A stretch of 64,000 nucleotides of DNA from Micromonospora sp. NBC_00389 (GTDB lineage Bacteria; Actinomycetota; Actinomycetes; Mycobacteriales; Micromonosporaceae), in contig NZ_CP107947.1 in the NCBI RefSeq assembly GCF_036059255.1, forward strand, positions 2,294,001 to 2,358,000. The letters run 5' to 3'. The position numbers and the translations under genes are program-made. The notes under the pieces were generated by a model. It did not search any database and was not told the origin of the DNA. It saw only the letters and a list, made by a program, of their open reading frames with translations. This document shows, one piece after another, positions 52,716 to 60,310 of this stretch. Each line of letters starts with the position of its first letter. Position 1 is the stretch's first letter.

Positions 52716-53719
52716 CAGTACACCGGTGCCCTGCCGTCGGTCCGTCCCCGGAAAACCCACCAACACATTGCCTGGAAGCCTAGTAGGGCCGGCAGCAGGG
52801 GCAGCACCACCCAGCCGAGCAGCCGCAGCGTCGGTGCGCTGGCGGCGGCGTCGGCCACCGTCAGCGAGGCGCCCGGGTCGGTCGTGGACACCAGCACGTA
52901 GGGCCAGAGGGCCGCGCCGACCAGCGCCACCGGCAGCGCCAGGGCCGCGCCGGTGGCGATCAGCGCCCACCCCGGCCGATGCCTGGTCAGCGCCGCGCGG
53001 GCCACCAGCAGCGCCGCCGCCAGCAGCACCGGCAGGAGTACGGCCACCGCGGGCCGCTGGACGGCGTCGCGTACCCGGGCGGAGAGCACGCCCACGACGG
53101 TGGCCAGGGCGACCGCGGTGAGCGCCACCCGCACCAGCCGGCGGGCCAACCGGCCGACCGCGGCGGCGTCGGCGGCCGGCAGCCGCAGGGTGAGGAAGGT
53201 CGCACCGTGCACCGCGACCAGGGCGACCATGGTGAGCCCGGCGGTGGCCGCGAACGGAGTGGCCAGATGCGACACCCCGGCGACGTGCCCGTCGGCCTGC
53301 CGCGGCATGCCCTGCAGCAGCGCGGCCAGCAGCACGCCCCAGCCGAGCGCGGCGAGCGCGCTGCCGACCACCACGACCCGGTCCCAACGGGCCCGAATCC
53401 GTTCGTCGGTGGGTCTGCTGCGAAGCTGCACCCCGGCGATGACCAGGATCACCCCGGTCAGCGCGCCAGCGACGGCCGGGTAGCACCCGGAGAGCAACTC
53501 GCCCTCCAGCACCGGGAAGGCACCGAAGAGGATGCCCATGGCAGCGACCAGCCAGACCTCGTTGCCGAGGAAGAACGGGCCGAGCGCGGTCAGCGTCGCC
53601 CGCCGCCCGGCCGGACCACCACCCCGGGCAAGCAGCAGCCCGACGCCGTAGTCGTACCCGGCGAGCACCAGGTACCCGCAGAAGAAGAGGCCGAGCAGGG
53701 CGTACCAGGCGAGGTCCAC
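52712..53719 (-). CDS. cydB: Cytochrome bd ubiquinol oxidase subunit II
   Basis: A 335-aa membrane subunit. The N-terminal WYALLGLFFCGYLVLAGYDYGVGLLL is the CydB signature, and the later segments (PFFLGNEVWLVAAMGILFGAFP) are conserved. It supports heme binding in the CydA-CydB quinol oxidase, a high-affinity oxygen reductase of the cell membrane. It starts 10 nt after cydA and overlaps cydD. Confidence 0.95.
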   Translation of the reverse strand: MDLAWYALLGLFFCGYLVLAGYDYGVGLLLARGGGPAGRRATLTALGPFFLGNEVWLVAAMGILFGAFPVLEGELLSGCYPAVAGALTGVILVIAGVQLRSRPTDERIRARWDRVVVVGSALAALGWGVLLAALLQGMPRQADGHVAGVSHLATPFAATAGLTMVALVAVHGATFLTLRLPAADAAAVGRLARRLVRVALTAVALATVVGVLSARVRDAVQRPAVAVLLPVLLAAALLVARAALTRHRPGWALIATGAALALPVALVGAALWPYVLVSTTDPGASLTVADAAASAPTLRLLGWVVLPLLPALLGFQAMCWWVFRGRTDGRAPVYW

Positions 53720-53729
53720 GGAGATCTCC

Positions 53730-54980
53730 TCAGGCGAGGGCGGGTTCGGGCTGGGACGGCTCGTGCGGCACTGCCGGCGGGCGGCCGAGCGGCGGGTCGC
53801 CCGCGCCGCGGGCCGCGTGCCGGGCGAGCAGGACCCAGTTGGTGACGGCGAGGGTGCCCAGCAGCAGGCTGAAGCCGATCAGCGAGGCGAGCATCACCGG
53901 TGCGCCGACCGGGGAGACCGCCTGCTCGGTGGGGAGCAGCCCGTACGCCACCCAGGGTTGACGGCCGACCTCCCGGGAGATCCAGCCGAGGATCACCGCG
54001 ACGAACGGCAGCGGCAGGGCGAGCAGGACCAGCCAGAGCGGGAAGCGCAGTCGGATGATCCAGTCCCGGTAGAGCAGGGGGAGCAGGAACCAGACGCAGC
54101 CGAGGGTGAAGCCGATCAGGATCATGAAGCCCAGCCCGACGCTGGCCAGCACCGGTGGGGTGTAGTCGCCGGGGCCGAACCGGGCCGTCCACTCGGCGAT
54201 CAGCGCCTGCGCCTCCGGGCCCTGGCCGAACTTGGTCGGTTGCACCGCGCCGACCGGGCCGAACTGGGCGAAGCCGAAGCCCTGCACCAGGGTGATCGCC
54301 ACCGCTGCGGTGACCAGGCCGATCCGCAGCGAGGTGCGGAAGAGCGCGAAGTCGGGGGTGCGCCGGATCAGGTGCCAGGCGCTGATGGCCGCCATCAGCA
54401 TCCCGCCGACCAGCAACGCCGCCGAGACCACGTGCCCGAAGGCCATGCCGAGGCTGGGGTTGGTGAGCAGCGCGCCGAAGTCGGTGAGGTGGGCGATCCC
54501 GTCGCGCACCTCGTAGCCGACCGGATGCTGCAACCAGGAGTTGGCCACCATGATCCAGAACGCCGAGGCGTACGCGGTGAGCGCCACGCCCCAGAGCAGC
54601 GCGAGGTGCACGCCCTTGCTTAGCCGATGCCAGCCGAAGATCCACATGCCGAGGAACGTGGACTCCAGAAAGAACGCCACCAGTGTCTCGATGGCCAGCG
54701 GTGCGCCGAAGACGTTGCCGACGTAGCGCGACAGGCCACTCCAGTTCAGCCCGAACTGGAACTCCATGACGATGCCGGTGGCGATGCCGAGCACGTAGTT
54801 GATCACGTAGAGCTGACCCCAGAACCGGGTGAGCCGCTCCCAGGTCGGGTTGCCGGTGACCACCCAGGCGGTCTGCATCCCGACCAGCAGGGTGACCAGC
54901 CCGAGCGTGACGACCACGAACAGGAAGTGGATCGAGGTGGTGGTGGCGAACTGCAGGCGAGCGAGGAGCAGCGTGTCCAT
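53730..54980 (-). CDS. cydA: Cytochrome bd ubiquinol oxidase subunit I
   Basis: A 416-aa subunit that oxidises quinol and binds hemes b558, b595 and d. The N-terminal LLARLQFATTTSIHFLFVVV carries the heme-d side His; LESTFLGMWIFGW and VANSWLQHPVGYEV are conserved. The length indicates the short Q-loop form known in actinobacteria and Bacillus. ATG 54980 has GGAGAG upstream. The promoter at 55020-55048 contains the same dyad as padR. First gene of the cydABDC operon. Confidence 0.95.
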   Translation of the reverse strand: MDTLLLARLQFATTTSIHFLFVVVTLGLVTLLVGMQTAWVVTGNPTWERLTRFWGQLYVINYVLGIATGIVMEFQFGLNWSGLSRYVGNVFGAPLAIETLVAFFLESTFLGMWIFGWHRLSKGVHLALLWGVALTAYASAFWIMVANSWLQHPVGYEVRDGIAHLTDFGALLTNPSLGMAFGHVVSAALLVGGMLMAAISAWHLIRRTPDFALFRTSLRIGLVTAAVAITLVQGFGFAQFGPVGAVQPTKFGQGPEAQALIAEWTARFGPGDYTPPVLASVGLGFMILIGFTLGCVWFLLPLLYRDWIIRLRFPLWLVLLALPLPFVAVILGWISREVGRQPWVAYGLLPTEQAVSPVGAPVMLASLIGFSLLLGTLAVTNWVLLARHAARGAGDPPLGRPPAVPHEPSQPEPALA

Positions 54981-55019
54981 GGCCGGCTCTCCGTAAGCGT
55001 TGGCTCCCTTGTCATAGCC

Positions 55020-55048
55020 ACCCTACACGTAGCTTGGCTACACATTAA
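55020..55048 (-). promoter_or_regulatory. cydA promoter with PadR-like dyad in the spacer
   Basis: On the minus strand TTAATG (55043-55048), a 17-nt spacer and TAGGGT (55020-55025) form a plausible promoter. The spacer contains GTAGC-CAA-GCTAC (55029-55041), the same 5-3-5 dyad as at padR. No Rex-type (TGTGA-N6-TCACA) site was found. Confidence 0.6.
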
Positions 55049-55094
55049 CTACTACGCCCTGTCGTAAGAAAGTCTACGACGGGGCGTAGTAGTT
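55047..55094. other. 20-bp hairpin upstream of cydA
   Basis: Arms 55047-55066 and 55075-55094 pair over 20 bp with one G-U mismatch around an 8-nt loop. The outer ends read AACTACTACGCC. It could terminate the M56-peptidase transcript, or its TACTAC half-sites could bind the nearby BlaI regulator. Confidence 0.5.
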
Positions 55095-55106
55095 CTGGGG
55101 TTCGGG

Positions 55107-55182
55107 AAGATCGCGCTCGAACCTGGATGTAGTGGCCTCAGGGCCGCGAGAGGCCACTAGATCCTGGATCGAGCGCGATCTT
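55107..55182. repeat. Nested palindromic repeat, family R1 copy B
   Basis: Outer arms AAGATCGCGCTCGA (55107-55120) and TCGAGCGCGATCTT (55169-55182) are perfect. Inner arms TAGTGGCCTC (55130-55139) and GAGGCCACTA (55150-55159) are perfect, and the stretch between pairs with few mismatches. It shares both motif pairs with the copy at 2691-2765. Confidence 0.8.
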
Positions 55183-55242
55183 GAATGGGCGCACGCACGG
55201 GCACGGCGGCGCGGCGCGAAGTCGCGCGGTGTGCGGTGCAGT

Positions 55243-55282
55243 GGGTGCGGGTGCGGGTGCGGGTGCGGGTGCGGGTGCGGGT
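55243..55282. repeat. GGGTGC hexamer microsatellite
   Basis: Six full GGGTGC units plus a partial one end at the stop codon of the M56 peptidase gene (complement). Copy number may vary between strains and could affect the 3' end of that gene. Confidence 0.8.
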
Positions 55283-56187
55283 CAGTTCAGGAAGAGGCTG
55301 ATCGGGAGGGCGACCAGCGTGCTGGCGACCGCGAGGGCCGCGGCGCCGAGGACCCGGGGCGGTTGGTCGCTGACCAGCAGGCGCTGCACGCGTACGTCCA
55401 GGTCCCGATCGCCCATGCCCAGCGCCCCGGCCGGGGTGATCCGGTGGCCGGCCGCAGCGAACCGGCGCAGCGCGCCCGCCAGCGGTGCCTCGGCGTGCAG
55501 TTCGCGTGCCTTGTCGTCGGCGCGCATCTCGACCAGCAGGGCGACCCGCTCGTGTGCGTCACGGACCCAGCGGAACCACGGCAACGCGCGGCAGAGCGCG
55601 GTGAACGGCAGCAGCACCAGGTCGTGCCGCTCATGGGCGTGCGCCCGCTCGTGGCTGAGCACCGCGGCCAGCTCGGCCCGGTCCAGCAGGGTCAGTGTGC
55701 CGGCGCTGACCACGACCTGCGGCTTCACCCCCGGCAGGCAGTACGCCGCGGCGCTCGGATGGTCCAGCACCAGCGCGCCGGGCGCGGCCGGGTCGTCCCG
55801 GGCGACCAGCGTGAGCAGGTCCCGGTGGCGGCGCTGGGCGCGTACGGTGCCGTGGATGCTGCGCACGGTCGTGGTGACCAGCACCGCCCCGATGCCGAAG
55901 CCCACGCCCACACCGGCCAGGTGGAAGGCGGTCTCCCCGACCGGCAGGGTGCCGTGAGCGAGGTCGGTCGTCAGGGCGAGCAGTGCGCTGCCGGTCGGCA
56001 GGTCGTACGCGCTCACTCCGAGCGCCATCGGCAGGCCCATCGCGGAGAGGCCCAGCGCCAACCCGACGGCCTGCCAGCAGATGATCGCCACCCGAGGGCT
56101 ACGCCACGTCCAGGTCGACCGGGCCAGTACCTGCGCGGTCAGATAGCAGGCCAGCATGGTGGCGGCGAAGTGCGCGGCGTACGCCAT
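55282..56187 (-). CDS. M56-family (BlaR1-like) membrane metallopeptidase
   Basis: A 301-aa membrane protein with four hydrophobic segments and the zinc motif HERAH (residues 179-183) in VLSHERAHAHERHDL. LVLDHPSAAAYCLPG precedes it, as in actinobacterial M56 peptidases. It lacks the penicillin-binding sensor domain of BlaR1. In characterised pairs the peptidase inactivates the BlaI repressor on stress. It starts 6 nt after the BlaI stop. The signal sensed here is unknown. Confidence 0.88.
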   Translation of the reverse strand: MAYAAHFAATMLACYLTAQVLARSTWTWRSPRVAIICWQAVGLALGLSAMGLPMALGVSAYDLPTGSALLALTTDLAHGTLPVGETAFHLAGVGVGFGIGAVLVTTTVRSIHGTVRAQRRHRDLLTLVARDDPAAPGALVLDHPSAAAYCLPGVKPQVVVSAGTLTLLDRAELAAVLSHERAHAHERHDLVLLPFTALCRALPWFRWVRDAHERVALLVEMRADDKARELHAEAPLAGALRRFAAAGHRITPAGALGMGDRDLDVRVQRLLVSDQPPRVLGAAALAVASTLVALPISLFLN

Positions 56188-56193
56188 GGCGCC

Positions 56194-56652
56194 CTACCGC
56201 TCCGCTGCCTCGTCGGCTGCCCGCCGGCCCGCCGGTCCGTCCACCCGGTCGGTCAGCTCGGCCCCTTCGGTGGGCGCGGGCCGGGTCAGCCCGGCCTCGC
56301 TCCCCAGGGCCGCGCGCAGCACCTCGGCCTCGGTGCCGGTGACCGAGCGGGCGAAGCGCACCAGCGCGGCGTCCCGGCTGCCGCCCAGGTCGAGGGCGTC
56401 GAGCATGAGCTGGGCGATGTGCGCCTCGCGGCTGGCCGCCGGCCGGTACCGCCAGGCCCGGCCCTCCCGCTCCCGCTGCACCATGCCCTTGCCGGCGAGC
56501 CGGTCCAGCACGGTCATCACCGTGGTGTACGCCAGCTCGCGGCCGTCGAGCGCGTCGGCCACCTCGCGCACGGTCACTCCGTCCGACGTGCCGGGAACCA
56601 CGTCCCACAGCACGTCCATCACCGCACGCTCAAGATCGCCCAACCGAGTCAC
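56194..56652 (-). CDS. BlaI/MecI/CopY-family repressor
   Basis: A 152-aa winged-helix repressor: LGDLERAVMDVLWDV, VTVREVADALDGRELAYTTVMTVL and DRLAGKGMVQREREGRAWRY are canonical. The C-terminal ~35 residues are a non-conserved tail. GTG 56652 appears leaderless: TAGGAT (56659-56664) lies 6 nt upstream. It forms an operon with the M56 peptidase and precedes the cytochrome bd operon on the same strand. In Mycobacterium tuberculosis a BlaI homologue also controls respiratory/ATP synthase genes, which makes a link to cyd plausible. Confidence 0.9.
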   Translation of the reverse strand: MTRLGDLERAVMDVLWDVVPGTSDGVTVREVADALDGRELAYTTVMTVLDRLAGKGMVQREREGRAWRYRPAASREAHIAQLMLDALDLGGSRDAALVRFARSVTGTEAEVLRAALGSEAGLTRPAPTEGAELTDRVDGPAGRRAADEAAER

Positions 56653-56658
56653 CCCGCA

Positions 56659-56677
56659 ATCCTACCCCCGGTAGTAG
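56659..56677 (-). promoter_or_regulatory. blaI promoter and autoregulatory dyad
   Basis: TAGGAT (56659-56664) is the -10 of a leaderless promoter. It overlaps CTACC-N3-GGTAG (56662-56674), extended by a second TAC repeat (CTACTACC), resembling the TAC-rich operators of BlaI-family repressors. Confidence 0.5.
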
Positions 56678-56799
56678 ATCCCCCACCCCAAGAGGTCACC
56701 CGCCCCGCCACCGACGATCACCAGGTTGGCTGGGTCAGGCGAGATCGATCCTCTCGCCAACCCCATGATCACCGGCGTGGTCGGTCCACCCGAAACACC

Positions 56800-56835
56800 G
56801 CTGGCCGGTGACCCCCACAGGAGGCACCGGCCAGC
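56800..56835. other. 11-bp hairpin in the blaI-ALDH gap
   Basis: GCTGGCCGGTG (56800-56810) and CACCGGCCAGC (56825-56835) are perfect arms with a 14-nt loop. A smaller GGCGAGA/TCTCGCC hairpin lies upstream near 56738-56758. The 311-nt gap 56653-56963 holds only these, the blaI promoter and the R3 element; no gene is seen. Confidence 0.5.
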
Positions 56836-56870
56836 AAGATCGAATACCCGGGCGGACCCGGCCCAGGTCA

Positions 56871-56944
56871 GGGTTTCGGGGGGAGCCCACCGGCGGAGGG
56901 ATCAAGCCTGACCGCCCGGAGCGGGCGGGCTCCCCCCGAAACCC
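56871..56944 (-). repeat. Long-stem hairpin with conserved 31-nt core (family R3 copy 2)
   Basis: Perfect 18-bp arms (56871-56888 and 56927-56944) enclose a loop holding the 31-nt core (56891-56921), identical to the complement of 27756-27786. The stem sequence is unrelated to that of copy 1, yet fully paired. It lies just 3' of the deoC-ALDH operon, core in the sense of transcription. Confidence 0.8.
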
Positions 56945-56963
56945 CACGGCCGGGACCGACCGA

Positions 56964-57788
56964 TCACACCCCCTTGGGGTGCCAGACGGTCTTCGTCTCC
57001 AGCAGGTTCGTCATTCGGGCCAGGCCGGGGTCGGCGGACCAGTCGTGGTCGGCCGGGGCCGGCCGGAGCACCCGCTTGAGGTTCTCCGCCGCCCTGACCT
57101 CCAGGTCGGCCGCCAGCTCGGCGTCGGTCACCCCGGTCAGGTCGATCGCGTTGACGTCCATGTGGGCGGCCAGCGTCGGCGCGGTCTCCGTGATCCTGCC
57201 GGTGAGGATGTTGACCACCCCGCCGGGCAGGTCGGAGGTGGCCAGCACCTCGGCCAGCGTCACCGCCGCCAGCGGCTCGGTCGGGGACGCCGCCACCACC
57301 ACCGTGTTACCGGTGACGATCGCCGGTGCGATCACGCTGACCAGGCCGAGCAGCGCCGGGCGCTCCGGGGCGACGACGGCGACCACGCCGGTCGGCTCGG
57401 GCGAAGACAGGTTGAAGTACGGCCCGGCGACCGGGTTGGCGCCGCCGTACACCTGGGGGAGCTTGTCGGACCAGCCGGCGTACCAGACCCAGCGGTCCAC
57501 CGCGGCATCCACCTCGTCGCCCGGCACGCCGAGGGCCACGAACTGCTCGCGGCGACCCTCCAGCATCTCGGCGGCCCGGTAGAGGATCTGACCCCGGTTG
57601 TACGCGGTCGCCCCGGCCCAGCCCTTCACGGCGGCGCGGGCGGCGACCACCGCGTCCCGGGCGTCCTTGCGGGAGGCCAGTGACACATTCGAGGACTGCA
57701 CGAGATACGACCGTCCCGACTCGCTGCGCGGGAACTTCCCGCCGATGAAGAGCTTGTACGTCTTGCGTACCGCGACCCGCTCAGACAT
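56964..57788 (-). CDS. Half-length aldehyde dehydrogenase-family protein lacking the catalytic cysteine
   Basis: A 274-aa ALDH-like protein. It retains features of the coenzyme-binding part (YKLFIGGKFPRSESGRSY; PTGVVAVVAPERPALLG; AIVTGNTVVVAASPTEPLAAVTLAEVL; LPGGVVNILTG) but ends with a divergent segment and has no GQxC catalytic motif; normal ALDHs are ~480 aa. It is probably a non-catalytic partner of the full-length ALDH encoded immediately upstream. ATG 57788 overlaps that gene's stop by 8 nt. I see no frameshift; the end is not an obvious recent truncation. Confidence 0.8.
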   Translation of the reverse strand: MSERVAVRKTYKLFIGGKFPRSESGRSYLVQSSNVSLASRKDARDAVVAARAAVKGWAGATAYNRGQILYRAAEMLEGRREQFVALGVPGDEVDAAVDRWVWYAGWSDKLPQVYGGANPVAGPYFNLSSPEPTGVVAVVAPERPALLGLVSVIAPAIVTGNTVVVAASPTEPLAAVTLAEVLATSDLPGGVVNILTGRITETAPTLAAHMDVNAIDLTGVTDAELAADLEVRAAENLKRVLRPAPADHDWSADPGLARMTNLLETKTVWHPKGV

Positions 57789-59211
57789 TGAGGTAGCCCT
57801 CCAGCCCGTGCCGGCCGCCCTCGCGACCGTAGCCCGACTCCTTGTACCCGCCGAACGGCGAGGTGGGGTCGAACTTGTTGAACGTGTTGGCCCAGACGAC
57901 GCCGGCGCGCAGCCGGTCGGCCATCCAGAGGATCCGGGAACCCTTGTCGGTCCAGATCCCCGCCGACAGCCCGTACGGCGTGTTGTTGGCCTTCTCCACG
58001 GCCTCGGCCGGGGTGCGGAAGGTGAGTACCGACAGCACCGGGCCGAAGATCTCCTCGCGGGCGATCCGGTGCGCCTGGGTGACCCCGGTGAAGATGGTCG
58101 GCGCAAACCAGAAGCCCCGGTCGGGCAGCTCGCACGGCGGCGACCACCGCTCGGCGCCCTCGGCCGCGCCGGCGTCGGACAGCTCGCGGATCCGCTCCAG
58201 CTGGGCGGCGGAGTTGATCGCACCGACGTCGGTGTTCTTGTCCAGCGGGTCGCCCACCCGCAGCTGGGCCATCCGCCGCTTCAGCGACTCCAGTACCCGG
58301 TCGGCGACGTTCTCCTGGACCAGCAGCCGGGAGCCGGCGCAGCAGACGTGCCCCTGGTTGAAGAAGATGCCGTTGACGATCCCCTCGACGGCCTGGTCGA
58401 TCGGTGCGTCGTCGAAGACGATGTTGGCGGCCTTGCCGCCCAGCTCCAGGGTGAGCTTCTTGCGGGTGCCGGCGACGGACCGGGCGATGGCCCGGCCGAC
58501 GTCGGTGGAGCCGGTGAAGGCGACCTTGTCCACGCCGGGGTGCTCGACCAGCGTCCGGCCGGTGTCACCGGCGCCGGTGATGATGTTGACGACGCCGGCC
58601 GGCAGCTCGGCCTGCTGGCAGATCTCGGCGAAGAGCAGCGCGGTCAGCGGGGTGGTCTCCGCCGGCTTCAGCACCACCGTGTTGCCCGCGGCGAGGGCAG
58701 GGGCGATCTTCCAGGCCAGCATGAGCAGCGGGAAGTTCCACGGGATGACCTGCGCGGCGACACCGACCGGCCGCGGGTTCGACCCGAAGCCGGCGTGCTC
58801 CAGCTTGTCGGCCCAGCCGGCGTAGTAGAAGAAGTGCGCGGCGACCAGCGGCAGGTCGACGTCGCGGGACTCCCTGATCGGCTTGCCGTTGTCCAGCGAC
58901 TCCAGCACGGCCAGCTCGCGGGAGCGCTCCTGGATGATCCGGGCGATCCGGAACAGGTACTTGGCCCGGTCCCGGCCCGGCATCGGACCCCAGACCTTCT
59001 CGTACGCCTTGCGGGCGGCCCGTACCGCGCGCTCCACGTCCTGCGCGCCGGCCTCGGATACCTCGGCCAGCACCTCCTCGGACGCGGGGTTGATCGACTT
59101 GAAGCTGCCGCCGTCGGTCGGGTCGACGAACTCACCGTCGATGAACAGCCCGTACGAGGGCTTGAGGTCCACCACCGAGCGGGACTCGGGGGCGGGTGCG
59201 TATTCGAACAT
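57781..59211 (-). CDS. Aldehyde dehydrogenase
   Basis: A 476-aa NAD(P)-dependent ALDH. Motifs: YGLFIDGEFVDP, VIPWNFPLLMLAWKIAPALA, TGSTDVGRAIA, LELGGKAANIVF (general-base Glu), FFNQGHVCCAGSRL (catalytic Cys ~289, in a Cys-Cys pair) and EEIFGPVLSVLTF. It starts 6 nt after deoC. DeoC cleaves deoxyribose-5-phosphate to acetaldehyde and glyceraldehyde-3-phosphate, so this enzyme probably oxidises the acetaldehyde. It may act as a complex with the half-length ALDH that follows. Confidence 0.9.
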   Translation of the reverse strand: MFEYAPAPESRSVVDLKPSYGLFIDGEFVDPTDGGSFKSINPASEEVLAEVSEAGAQDVERAVRAARKAYEKVWGPMPGRDRAKYLFRIARIIQERSRELAVLESLDNGKPIRESRDVDLPLVAAHFFYYAGWADKLEHAGFGSNPRPVGVAAQVIPWNFPLLMLAWKIAPALAAGNTVVLKPAETTPLTALLFAEICQQAELPAGVVNIITGAGDTGRTLVEHPGVDKVAFTGSTDVGRAIARSVAGTRKKLTLELGGKAANIVFDDAPIDQAVEGIVNGIFFNQGHVCCAGSRLLVQENVADRVLESLKRRMAQLRVGDPLDKNTDVGAINSAAQLERIRELSDAGAAEGAERWSPPCELPDRGFWFAPTIFTGVTQAHRIAREEIFGPVLSVLTFRTPAEAVEKANNTPYGLSAGIWTDKGSRILWMADRLRAGVVWANTFNKFDPTSPFGGYKESGYGREGGRHGLEGYLNV

Positions 59212-59217
59212 CGGCTA

Positions 59218-60177
59218 TCAGTCCAGGGTGAAGTAGTCGGGACCGGAGTAGGTGCCGGTCGTCAGCTTGGTGCGCTGCATCAGCAGGTCGTTGAGCAGGC
59301 TGGACGCGCCGAAGCGGAACCAGTCCGGCTCGAGCCAGTCCGGGCCGACGGTCTCGTTGACCATCACCAGGTACTTGATCGCGTCCTTGGTGTTCTTGAT
59401 GCCGCCGGCCGGCTTCACGCCGACCTGCCGCCCGGTGGCGGCCCGGAAGTCGCGGACCGCCTCCACCATCACCAGGGTCACCGGCAGCGTCGCGGCGACC
59501 GGGACCTTCCCGGTGGAGGTCTTGATGAAGTCGCCGCCGGCCAGCATGGCCAGCCAGGAGGCCCGACGCACGTTGTCGTAGGTGGCCAGCTCGCCGGTCT
59601 CCAGGATCACCTTGAGGTGGGCGTCCCCGCAGGCTTCCTTGGTGGCCACGATCTCGTCGTAGACCTCCTTGTACCGCCCGGCCAGGAACGCGCCCCGGTT
59701 GATGACCATGTCGATCTCGTCGGCACCGGCCTTGACGGCGGCCCGGGTGTCGGCGAGCTTGATCTCCAGCGGCGCCTGGCCCGATGGGAAGGCGGTCGCC
59801 ACGCTGGCCAGGTGCACTCCGCTGCCGCGCAGCACCTCGGCGACGTACGGGACCATCGCCGGGTAGACGCAGACGGCGCCGACGTGTGGGCAGGACGGGT
59901 CGGCCGGGTCCGGGCGCAGCGCCTTCGCGGCCAGCGCGCGCACCTTGCCGGGGGTGTCCGCCCCCTCCAGGGTGGTCAGGTCGACCATCCGGATGGCCAG
60001 GTCGATCGCCTGGGCCTTCGCGGTGGTCTTGATGGAGCGGGTGCCGAGCTGTGCCGCCCGCTGCTCCGCGCCGACCTGGTCCACGCCGGGCAGGCCGTGC
60101 AGGAAGGTCCGCAGAGCGGTCTCGGATCGTCCCAGCTCGGAGAGCTCCGACCGGGCCGACGTCGTTGTCGCCGTCAT
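59218..60177 (-). CDS. deoC: Deoxyribose-phosphate aldolase
   Basis: A 319-aa class I aldolase. IDMVINRGAFLAG, DFIKTSTGK (Schiff-base Lys) and GVKPAGGIKN (proton-relay Lys) are all present. It splits 2-deoxyribose-5-phosphate, completing breakdown of deoxynucleosides begun by deoA and cdd. ATG 60177 follows a leaderless -10 TAGACT (60185-60190) at 7 nt; the frame extends to 60195 but would start upstream of the transcript. First gene of deoC-ALDH-ALDH. Confidence 0.93.
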   Translation of the reverse strand: MTATTTSARSELSELGRSETALRTFLHGLPGVDQVGAEQRAAQLGTRSIKTTAKAQAIDLAIRMVDLTTLEGADTPGKVRALAAKALRPDPADPSCPHVGAVCVYPAMVPYVAEVLRGSGVHLASVATAFPSGQAPLEIKLADTRAAVKAGADEIDMVINRGAFLAGRYKEVYDEIVATKEACGDAHLKVILETGELATYDNVRRASWLAMLAGGDFIKTSTGKVPVAATLPVTLVMVEAVRDFRAATGRQVGVKPAGGIKNTKDAIKYLVMVNETVGPDWLEPDWFRFGASSLLNDLLMQRTKLTTGTYSGPDYFTLD

Positions 60178-60184
60178 GCCGAGA

Positions 60185-60220
60185 AGTCTACGCACGGGAA
60201 CACTGAGTGATCTTGCTCAC
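60185..60220 (-). promoter_or_regulatory. deoC promoter with Crp-like dyad
   Basis: TAGACT (60185-60190) is the leaderless -10. At the -35 position lies GTGA-TCTTGC-TCAC (60207-60220), matching the inner GTGA-N6-TCAC pattern of Crp sites. The same gap holds the upp promoter in the other direction. Confidence 0.4.
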
Positions 60221-60296
60221 GCCCGCCCGGTGACGCGCCGGCGTGAGCGGCGTCGCTGGTCCGGCCGCAGCCGCACCGCCACGCCGGACGGACCGG

Positions 60297-60302
60297 TAGG
60301 TT
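60297..60302 (+). promoter_or_regulatory. -10 of upp promoter
   Basis: TAGGTT lies 8 nt before GTG 60311 without a ribosome site, indicating a leaderless or nearly leaderless upp transcript. Confidence 0.45.
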
Positions 60303-60310
60303 GAGCGATC

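Noticed and set aside
54981..55100. Rex operator upstream of cydA
   Set aside because: No TGTGA-N6-TCACA or close variant found; the only clear dyads are the GTAGC pair and TAC-rich arms.
55243..55282. Possible CRISPR-like repeats
   Set aside because: Six-base tandem units without spacers; a microsatellite. No CRISPR array or cas gene was seen.
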